Shown: one piece after another, positions 1 through 4,590 of the stretch | Numbering within the stretch: position 1 is the stretch's first letter | Layout: every line of letters starts with the position of its first letter | Origin: an uncultured Selenomonas sp. | GTDB taxonomy: Bacteria > Bacillota > Negativicutes > Selenomonadales > Selenomonadaceae | DNA: 5,394 nucleotides | Assembly: GCA_937915915.1 (NCBI GenBank) | Contig: CALGGN010000345.1 | Span: 1-5,394 of the forward strand | Direction: 5' to 3' | Notes under the pieces: model-generated | What the model was told of the DNA's origin: nothing | Database searches by the model: none | What the model saw: only the letters and a program-made list of their open reading frames with translations | Translations under genes and position numbers: made by a program

Positions 1-154
1 TCATGAAAATTTATCCTGCGTGAAACAGCAAGCTATTTAAAACGTGTTATACTAGGGAAAAATAAATCCTGCGGTATCGTAAATTGTTTCGTGGATAAAC
101 CGATTCGAGAGGTTTTCGCGCATACCATCGGAATCTCTTCCTCCTACATCCCCT
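1..154 (-). other. Region after the operon: ribosome-binding-site-like sequences, no convincing gene
   Basis: Directly after the reductase stop the minus strand has AGGAGG (145-140), followed 11 bases later by ATG 128. That frame stops at 35-33 after 31 residues I do not recognise (MVCAKTSRIGL...). A second frame from ATG 123 gives 23 residues, MRENLSNRF..., also unknown. At the very edge GCAGGA (19-14) sits nine bases before ATG 4-2, which could open a gene outside the window. TATAAC (51-46) may be a -10 for it, but no -35 is clear. On the plus strand TGTTATACT (45-53) resembles an extended -10. ATCCTGCG occurs twice (13-20, 66-73). I see no good terminator for the operon here. Confidence 0.4.
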
Positions 155-1015
155 TCACAACACTGCTTTTACAGTGTTCTGAAACATCTCCCAACCTACA
201 CGGTCTATCGTATTGCGGAATCGCTCGCCGGGTTTTGCGTTCTTTTCAAAAAAGGACAATGCTGCCTCCACAATATCGTACAGCTTGTTCTCTTCGAATA
301 CGATAGGCAGGAAGGTTTTCCCTACCGCAATGCGATTGCCGTAAAGCCCCCCAAAAGAGACAACGAACCCTGCATCGCCATGCCATGCATCCGTAGGGCA
401 GCCCTTTACGCAGCGGCCACAGTAAACGCACTTCTCCTTGTCATACGAAAGTGTCTTTGCAACTTTGTCCACCTGTATGGCATCATAACGGCAGATCGCC
501 TCGCATACGCCGCAATAAATGCAATCGTCCCGATTCCAAGTGGGCAGCATCCCGCCCTTGATGCCCATGTCGTTTTCTTCGGCTTTCAGGCAATTGTTGT
601 GGCAGCCTGTGAAGCCGAACTTGAACTTATGGGGCAGTTCTCTCCCCCCATAACGACGATCGAACTCCTTTGCTAGTTTCACCGCATCGATGAGTCCCGA
701 CGGGCAGACGCCATTCCCCTGACAAGCAGTGATGGTGCGGACACGCGGTCCACATACGCCCACCGATACGCCGCCGTCCTCCAGTGCCTTTTTCACTGCC
801 GCAATATCCTGTGCCTTGATAAAGGGAATCTCAATCCCCTGCCGGGAGGTAAGATGTATGTATCCTGCACCGAACCGTTCCGCTACTTGCTGCACCGTAC
901 CGAGCTGGGCAGCCGTGAAATGCCCGCCCACGGATTTCAGTCGCATGGAAAAGCAATCCTTCTGTTTTTGGCGCATAAAACCGCCTTTTTTTAGTTCCTT
1001 GTAATCAATAGACAT
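155..1015 (-). CDS. Short siroheme sulfite reductase with two ferredoxin clusters
   Basis: The protein has 286 residues. An N-terminal ferredoxin-like half domain (IHLTSRQGIEIP, about 53-64) is followed by the siroheme/[4Fe-4S] ligands C98-x5-C104 and C138-x3-C142, in the TACQGNGVCPSG and TGCHNNC blocks. An inserted two-cluster ferredoxin follows (C165, C168, C171, C175 and C196, C199, C202, C206-P), then a C-terminal reductase part with VSFGGLYGNRIAVG and KPGERFRNT. This is the layout of AsrC/Dsr-like and small assimilatory sulfite reductases, which reduce sulfite to sulfide with six electrons. The operon supports sulfite over nitrite. I chose ATG 1015 because MSIDYKELKKGGF matches how relatives begin and GGAGAG lies nine bases upstream. 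TTG 1054, overlapping the cysN stop, would add 13 unlikely residues. No partner electron-donor subunit is present. Nitrite reductase is the main alternative. Confidence 0.88.
   Translation of the reverse strand: MSIDYKELKKGGFMRQKQKDCFSMRLKSVGGHFTAAQLGTVQQVAERFGAGYIHLTSRQGIEIPFIKAQDIAAVKKALEDGGVSVGVCGPRVRTITACQGNGVCPSGLIDAVKLAKEFDRRYGGRELPHKFKFGFTGCHNNCLKAEENDMGIKGGMLPTWNRDDCIYCGVCEAICRYDAIQVDKVAKTLSYDKEKCVYCGRCVKGCPTDAWHGDAGFVVSFGGLYGNRIAVGKTFLPIVFEENKLYDIVEAALSFFEKNAKPGERFRNTIDRVGWEMFQNTVKAVL
159..178. repeat. 7-bp inverted repeat at the 3' end of the reductase gene
   Basis: AACACTG (159-165) and CAGTGTT (172-178) flank a 6-base loop. The repeat lies within the last codons, one base before the stop in the direction of transcription. 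No U-tract follows on either strand, so it is not a standard terminator. It may act as a 3' mRNA hairpin or be chance. Confidence 0.35.
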
Positions 1016-1050
1016 CCGTACACACTCTCCTGTTCCAATACGACAACACC

Positions 1051-2454
1051 TCAAATTCCTGCGCCGTCCAAGCCCGAAAATACCTCCTTTTCGATGCGTT
1101 CCAGCCGCTCCACTCTGCCGTCCTTCACCACCACGGTAAGCTCACCGTTATACGGCAAATGCTCCATGATGTAGCGCATGGTCTTTTCTCCAAAGCCTGT
1201 TTCTTCCACTTCGGCCCCTACAACGATGCCGCCACCTGCCACATCATAGCCATCCACAAGAACAAAACGTCCCGTGGATGGAGAGTCGATGAAGAGGTCA
1301 AAGGCAATCTCATGCCTCAGGCTGAGAATCACCTCGGCTACATCATTGATGCGTACTTCCTCGGCATCCCTTCGGCTCGTCAGCTCGGCGGCATCGATAA
1401 TCTTCGTGATGGCGGAAAGTTCCGCCTCCACTTCCTGCGTGGCCAGCTTCAGCTTGTACTTCCGGTGGAATTTCATGGGCTGCCGCCCCATCCAGAAGAT
1501 GGATGCCCGAAACCGTCTCGCTACCAAAGGCGGCGCATCCTCTGTGCGGGTTATGATTTCTCCCCGTTGGTTGAAAAATTCATCCTTCACTTGGATTCCC
1601 GTGGATTCACCGGCGCAGGCCACACTTTTCCTGTCCTTCTCCTGCCAGCAGGGAATAGCCGTAACTATGGTCTGTCGTCCGCCCGGATAGATGGTGATGG
1701 CATCGCCTACGGAAAGCCTCCCCTCCTCGATGCGGCCGGCAATGATGCGCCTGTCATCGAATTTATAGACATCCTGAATGGGAAATCTCAGCGCCTTGTT
1801 TTCCGTTCCTGTTTCCGCTTCAATGAGATCCAGGGAATCCAGCAGGCTCGCGCCCTTGTACCAAGGCATATTCCCTGATTTTTCCGCAATGTTGTCGCCG
1901 CAAAAACCAGAAACCGGCAGATAGGAAAGCGGATGAACCGACAACGTCTCCAAAAACGCCCCCAACGTCTGGACAATATCTTGAAAGGACGTTTCACTAT
2001 ACTCCACCAAGTCCATTTTGTTTACCAGTACGTAGACCTTGCGGATGCCGAGCAGACTGAGCATATAGGCGTGGCGTCTGGACTGTTCCTGCACCCCTTC
2101 ATGGGCATCCACCACCAAAAGCGCGGCCTCGGCGCTGGTGGCGCCGGAAATCATGTTCTTCAGAAATTCCTTGTGCCCGGGGGCATCGATGATGATATAA
2201 TCCCGTTTTTTCGTGGAGAATTGGATTCTGGTCGTATCAATGGTAATGCCCTGCTTCTGCTCTTCCTCAAAAGCATCCAAAAGATAGGCATACTCAAAGG
2301 GTTTTCCCGTGTCATGGGCGATTTTCTTCACCTTTTCCACCTCTCCCAAAGGCAGTGCCTTTGTATCGTAGAGGAGCCTGCCCAGCACCGTGGATTTCCC
2401 GTGATCCACATGCCCCACCACGACAATACTCAGCCCGTCCCGTTTCTCGGTCAC
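1051..2454 (-). CDS. cysN: Sulfate adenylyltransferase subunit 1 (GTPase)
   Basis: CysN is an EF-Tu-like GTPase whose GTP hydrolysis drives APS synthesis by CysD. The GTPase motifs are all present: G1 GHVDHGKS at 14-21, G2 GITIDT at 69-74, G3 DAPGH at 90-94 and G4 NKMD at 145-148. A beta-barrel region follows, and a C-terminal part ending in FVLVDGYDVAGGG plus about 50 further residues. At 467 residues it is close to E. coli CysN (475). No APS kinase (CysC) domain is fused, which fits a route that uses APS directly instead of PAPS. The start is GTG 2454, overlapping the cysD stop by four bases (GTGA) and preceded by a strong GGAAGGAGG seven to eight bases upstream. The ATG two bases earlier is followed directly by TGA and cannot be used. 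The stop lies 35 bases before the chosen start of the reductase gene. Confidence 0.96.
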   Translation of the reverse strand: MTEKRDGLSIVVVGHVDHGKSTVLGRLLYDTKALPLGEVEKVKKIAHDTGKPFEYAYLLDAFEEEQKQGITIDTTRIQFSTKKRDYIIIDAPGHKEFLKNMISGATSAEAALLVVDAHEGVQEQSRRHAYMLSLLGIRKVYVLVNKMDLVEYSETSFQDIVQTLGAFLETLSVHPLSYLPVSGFCGDNIAEKSGNMPWYKGASLLDSLDLIEAETGTENKALRFPIQDVYKFDDRRIIAGRIEEGRLSVGDAITIYPGGRQTIVTAIPCWQEKDRKSVACAGESTGIQVKDEFFNQRGEIITRTEDAPPLVARRFRASIFWMGRQPMKFHRKYKLKLATQEVEAELSAITKIIDAAELTSRRDAEEVRINDVAEVILSLRHEIAFDLFIDSPSTGRFVLVDGYDVAGGGIVVGAEVEETGFGEKTMRYIMEHLPYNGELTVVVKDGRVERLERIEKEVFSGLDGAGI

Positions 2455-3251
2455 ATATACCCCTCCTTCCTGAGTTTCTGCATGGCGTAAGAGTCCTCTT
2501 GATCCTGCTTGCGTCCGGCGCGTTCATTGGTCTTCGTGTTTTTTAACTCCTCGATGATCTTGTCCAGCGTGTCCGCCTCGGAATCAATTTGCCCTGTGCA
2601 GCAAGCGCAGCCAAGACTGCGATACCGTTTGCCGTTTTTGGCAAAATAAAGGTCGATGATGGGGATCTGCTCACGCCGGATATACTCCCAGATGTCGATT
2701 TCGTTCCACGCCAGCAAAGGATGGACGCGGATGTGATGCCCTTTGGGAAAATCCGTCTTGAACTGATCCCAAAGCTCCGGCGGCTGATTCTGATAATCCC
2801 ATGCATCATCCTCTTTGCGCTCGCTGAAGACACGTTCCTTGGAGCGCGAACCTTCCTCGTCGCGGCGCACTCCCACAATCAGCCCGTCAAAGCCGTACTG
2901 ATGCACCACTTGCTTGAGGCCGTCGGTCTTCAATGCCTTGCAGCAGGCGAGTCTCCCCTTTTCCGGACCTATCCCTGCATCAATGGCCGCCTGATTGGTA
3001 TGAACGATGAGATCCAGCTTCCATTCCTTGGCGATCTTGTCGCGGTAAGCAATCATTTCCGGTATTTTTCGTTTTGTGTCAACGTGGATAAAGGGAAAGG
3101 GAACATGCCCGTAAAACGCTTTTTTCGCCAGCCACAAGAGCACCGTCGAATCCTTTCCGATGGACCAGAGCATCCCCAGTTTCCCCAGCTTTTTGTAGGC
3201 TTCCCGCAGAATATAAATGCTCTCTGCCTCCAGTTTATCCAAATGTTCCAT
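2451..3251 (-). CDS. cysD: Sulfate adenylyltransferase subunit 2 (ATP-PPase)
   Basis: CysD is the catalytic subunit of the heterodimeric ATP sulfurylase, which makes APS and pyrophosphate from sulfate and ATP with CysN as GTPase partner. The P-loop-like SIGKDS motif is at residues 30-35. FPFIHVDT, VRRDEEGSRSKERVFS (128-143), the DIWEYIRREQIP segment and the C-terminal GRKQDQEDSYAMQKLRKEGY are clear CysD signatures. It has 266 residues, shorter than the 302 of E. coli CysD, which has an extra insert before its LGCWPLTG motif. This protein has a Cys pair at 103-104 and C215-A-C-C218, in the same places as the [4Fe-4S] ligands of CysH-type APS reductases. E. coli CysD lacks them. The catalytic ECGLH tail of CysH is absent. 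The start is ATG 3251, with AGGAAG about 7 bases upstream. The stop overlaps the cysN start. Confidence 0.95.
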   Translation of the reverse strand: MEHLDKLEAESIYILREAYKKLGKLGMLWSIGKDSTVLLWLAKKAFYGHVPFPFIHVDTKRKIPEMIAYRDKIAKEWKLDLIVHTNQAAIDAGIGPEKGRLACCKALKTDGLKQVVHQYGFDGLIVGVRRDEEGSRSKERVFSERKEDDAWDYQNQPPELWDQFKTDFPKGHHIRVHPLLAWNEIDIWEYIRREQIPIIDLYFAKNGKRYRSLGCACCTGQIDSEADTLDKIIEELKNTKTNERAGRKQDQEDSYAMQKLRKEGYM

Positions 3252-3271
3252 AGTCTCACTTCCTGATACGT

Positions 3272-3583
3272 CTAATATTCATTGGCCGCTTTCTTATCCA
3301 CCGAGATGCTTTCCTCGCTGCCGTCCGGCCATTTCATCAGCCAATCGAGGCGGTCGGGCGTGTCCTCGGCATAGAGCCTGCCGCCCGCACCGCCCAAGTC
3401 TGCCGCCAGATAATAGAAAACAGCATGTTTCGGGCATTCCTTTACACATGCGGTACAGCCCCAACAGTCACGCACATCGCGAAGCCTCGCCTTTCCCTCC
3501 GATAGAATGAGAAGATTTCCGGGGCAGACTTCGGTGCATCTGCCGCAACCGACGCATTTTTCCCGCTCAATAAAGATGCTCAT
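3272..3583 (-). CDS. aprB: APS reductase beta subunit, two-[4Fe-4S] ferredoxin
   Basis: The 103-residue protein has two ferredoxin motifs. The first is C10-x2-C13-x2-C16-x3-C20-P. The second is C40-W-G-C43-T-A-C46-x3-C50-P. The DCWGCTACVKECP block, with Trp next to the first cluster Cys, is typical of AprB, which passes electrons to the FAD of AprA. The remaining half is a tail without cysteines, containing DRLDWLMKWPDGS. AprB of dissimilatory sulfate reducers is longer (about 150-170 residues), with a tail wrapping around AprA, so this is a compact form. The start is ATG 3583, which overlaps the aprA stop by four bases (ATGA), implying translational coupling. cysD follows after 20 bases. With aprA broken upstream, translation of this gene may be reduced. 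By sequence alone it could be any small ferredoxin, so the subunit call relies on context plus the CWGC block. Confidence 0.85.
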   Translation of the reverse strand: MSIFIEREKCVGCGRCTEVCPGNLLILSEGKARLRDVRDCWGCTACVKECPKHAVFYYLAADLGGAGGRLYAEDTPDRLDWLMKWPDGSEESISVDKKAANEY

Positions 3584-4347
3584 ATCCTATCGCCTGCCTT
3601 TATGAGAGGACGGAAAATGATCTTGATGGTTCCGCTTTCCATGCGTGAATTGATATACTTTTCATAGGCCGCATCCTTTTCCGGATGGTCAAGATGTGCG
3701 GCGAAACTGTGCCAACGGGTTTCTTTTCGCGCCTGCAAATGAGCGACAAGAGCTTTGCAGACCACGAGCCTTTCCCGCAGTTCAAAAATTTTCATCAATC
3801 CATAAAAATCAACGGCACGAAGGAAATCGCTCAGGCCTTCGAGCCTCTCAATATGCTTTTCCGCTTGGAATAGCTGTGCCTCGGTATAACGGTAGTTTGC
3901 CCCGATGCCGCCCGCATATTCATCCATCGCTTGCTGCATGGCATCCTCCAAAGCATCGGCATCATATACGGGAGGAGACTTCTCCGATGGTTCTTGCAGG
4001 AAATGAAGGAGCCTCTTTAGAGCGCGCTCTACGGTTTCCTCCGGCAGAAACGGCATTTCCCTGCACCTAGCAGATTCGGCAGCGGCATCTGCGGCAATCT
4101 CGCCTTCCACAAATGCGCCCGTCACGTATTTTTGAGGTGCGCCGCCGGCCACATCTCCTGCTGCGAAAAGTCCCTTGAGCGTTGTTTGCCTTTTCTTGTC
4201 CACCCAATACCCGCTGGCGGTGTGCCCGCCAACAACATAGGGTTCCGTTCCTTCGATTTCTACATCATAGAGCATAGGAGGAAGCTTCGTCTCGCGCCAG
4301 CGCAAGGTTTGTGCCGGTGCCATGTTGAGATAGCATCCGACAACACG
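3580..4347 (-). pseudogene. aprA: APS reductase alpha subunit (flavoprotein), N-terminal half missing
   Basis: AprA is the FAD subunit that reduces adenosine 5'-phosphosulfate to sulfite and AMP, taking electrons from AprB. Only the C-terminal part is present. Family sequence starts at YLNMAPAQ (about 4332), just after an in-frame TGA at 4350-4348. It continues through EGTEPYVVGGHTASGYWVD and GLFAAGDVAGGAPQKYVTG, the C-terminal FAD contact and substrate-side loop, into a helical tail ending at 3580. From the first ATG (4323) this gives 247 residues, against about 550-560 expected from memory of clostridial relatives. The missing part, roughly 300 residues, holds the GxGxxG nucleotide-binding fold. 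ATG 4323 has no Shine-Dalgarno sequence and aligns inside the family. The stop overlaps the aprB start (ATGA), so the 3' end is intact. An internal deletion or an assembly error is likely, and a working truncated protein is unlikely. Confidence 0.85.
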
Positions 4348-4387
4348 TCACGCTATTCTGTTTGATCGTCACGACATTGTGCATCAT
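4265..4387 (-). pseudogene. Short 40-codon frame, possible 5' remnant of aprA, out of phase with the body
   Basis: This frame opens with ATG-ATG after GAAGGAAG and could begin as early as GTG 4417. It starts MMHNVVTIKQ and runs 40 residues to a stop at 4265. Its last 59 or so bases lie over the aprA body in a different frame and so carry no family sequence. The start, ribosome-binding site and position fit the original aprA start: the hydrophobic VVTI would match the opening strand of a flavoprotein FAD fold. No GxGxxG motif follows. I read it as the stump of aprA, but it may be a leader peptide or not translated at all. Confidence 0.35.
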
Positions 4388-4418
4388 TTGCACTTCCTTC
4401 GTTCCTGTTGCTTTCACT

Positions 4419-4432
4419 ATAATCTGGATTAT
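4419..4432. repeat. 14-bp inverted repeat directly after the Shine-Dalgarno sequence
   Basis: ATAATC-TG-GATTAT is a perfect inverted repeat with 6-base arms and a 2-base centre, directly following AAGGAGG in the direction of transcription. The centre is too short for an RNA hairpin loop, so if functional it is more likely a protein-binding site. In an AT-rich stretch it may be chance. Confidence 0.35.
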
Positions 4433-4439
4433 CCTCCTT
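4433..4439 (-). promoter_or_regulatory. Strong Shine-Dalgarno sequence AAGGAGG with no well-placed start
   Basis: AAGGAGG on the minus strand is close to the ideal anti-16S match. The nearest usual start is GTG at 4417-4415, 15 bases away, which is longer than normal. A second, weaker site, GAAGGAAG (4400-4393), precedes ATG at 4387 with a 5-base gap. Both starts are in one frame, and that frame is not the aprA frame. The signals look like the intact 5' end of a gene whose body has been altered. Confidence 0.6.
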
Positions 4440-4464
4440 GTAAATTCAATAGTTTTTGTTGTCG

Positions 4465-4485
4465 GTGATAAATTATGGTTATCAC
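4465..4485. promoter_or_regulatory. Inverted repeat GTGATAA-N7-TTATCAC over the -10, possible operator
   Basis: Two perfect 7-base arms, 4465-4471 and 4479-4485, flank a 7-base spacer that contains most of the proposed -10. The 21-base two-fold symmetric layout is typical of a dimeric helix-turn-helix repressor site. It shares one base with the neighbouring 12-bp palindrome. The arms vaguely recall Fur-like and CRP/FNR-like half-sites, but the spacing fits neither, so the regulator is unknown. Confidence 0.45.
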
Positions 4486-4500
4486 GAGATATCTCGGTAA
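4472..4500 (-). promoter_or_regulatory. Candidate promoter of the sulfate operon
   Basis: On the minus strand a weak -35 TTACCG (4500-4495) is followed after 17 bases by CATAAT (4477-4472), which matches the -10 consensus at five of six positions. The site lies directly after the bioB terminator and about 35 bases before a strong Shine-Dalgarno sequence, where an operon promoter is expected. The poor -35 would fit a regulated promoter. This was read by eye and no start site is known. Confidence 0.4.
4485..4496. promoter_or_regulatory. 12-bp perfect palindrome in promoter spacer, possible operator
   Basis: CGAGATATCTCG is a perfect palindrome lying almost wholly between the proposed -35 and -10, overlapping the -35 by two bases. 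A repressor bound here would block RNA polymerase. I cannot assign it to a known regulator family. Confidence 0.4.
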
Positions 4501-4506
4501 CTGGGC

Positions 4507-4544
4507 ATATAAAATCCCCTCCATCGACTTCTACGGTGGAGGGG
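4507..4544 (-). terminator. Rho-independent terminator after bioB
   Basis: The two arms, 4544-4534 and 4526-4516, form an 8-bp GC-rich stem (CCCCTCCA/TGGAGGGG), then one C/A mismatch and two further pairs, around a 7-base loop. On the minus strand the stem is followed by ATTTTATAT, a modest U-tract. It starts 46 bases past the bioB stop and lies just before the likely promoter of the sulfate operon. It therefore insulates the two units. Read on the plus strand the stem pairs slightly better (G/U in place of C/A), but no U-tract follows directly. Confidence 0.75.
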
Positions 4545-4590
4545 TGGCAAAATTTTGAGAATGGTAACAATTCATGAACGGGATTTTCCT

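Noticed and set aside
159..178. Terminator for the operon at the reductase 3' end
   Set aside because: The 7-bp stem is real, but it lies inside the coding sequence and no U-tract follows. It was kept only as an inverted repeat.
1016..1054. TTG start for the sulfite reductase overlapping the cysN stop (TTGA)
   Set aside because: The overlap is attractive, but the added 13 residues (MRCCRIGTG...) do not look like the family, the ribosome-binding site is only three bases away, and ATG 1015 matches the start of relatives.
1159..1878. Plus-strand open frame of 239 codons antisense to cysN
   Set aside because: It lies wholly inside cysN, has no recognisable family or good ribosome-binding site, and reads like the complement of a GC-rich coding gene. 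cysN is certain from its GTPase motifs.
1933..2490. Plus-strand open frame of 185 codons antisense to the cysN 5' end
   Set aside because: It is covered by the GTPase domain of cysN on the other strand and shows no independent coding signs.
2589..3266. Plus-strand open frame of 225 codons antisense to cysD
   Set aside because: It mirrors cysD almost end to end and shows no domain. A shadow frame is the simple explanation.
4324..4590. Riboswitch or T-box leader for the sulfate operon
   Set aside because: From the proposed promoter to the Shine-Dalgarno sequence there are only about 35 bases, too short for a SAM riboswitch or T-box, and none of their conserved elements is visible.
4324..4590. 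Insertion sequence or transposon remnant as the cause of the aprA lesion
   Set aside because: There is no transposase fragment, no terminal inverted repeats flanking the region and no clear target-site duplication. A simple deletion or an assembly join explains it better.
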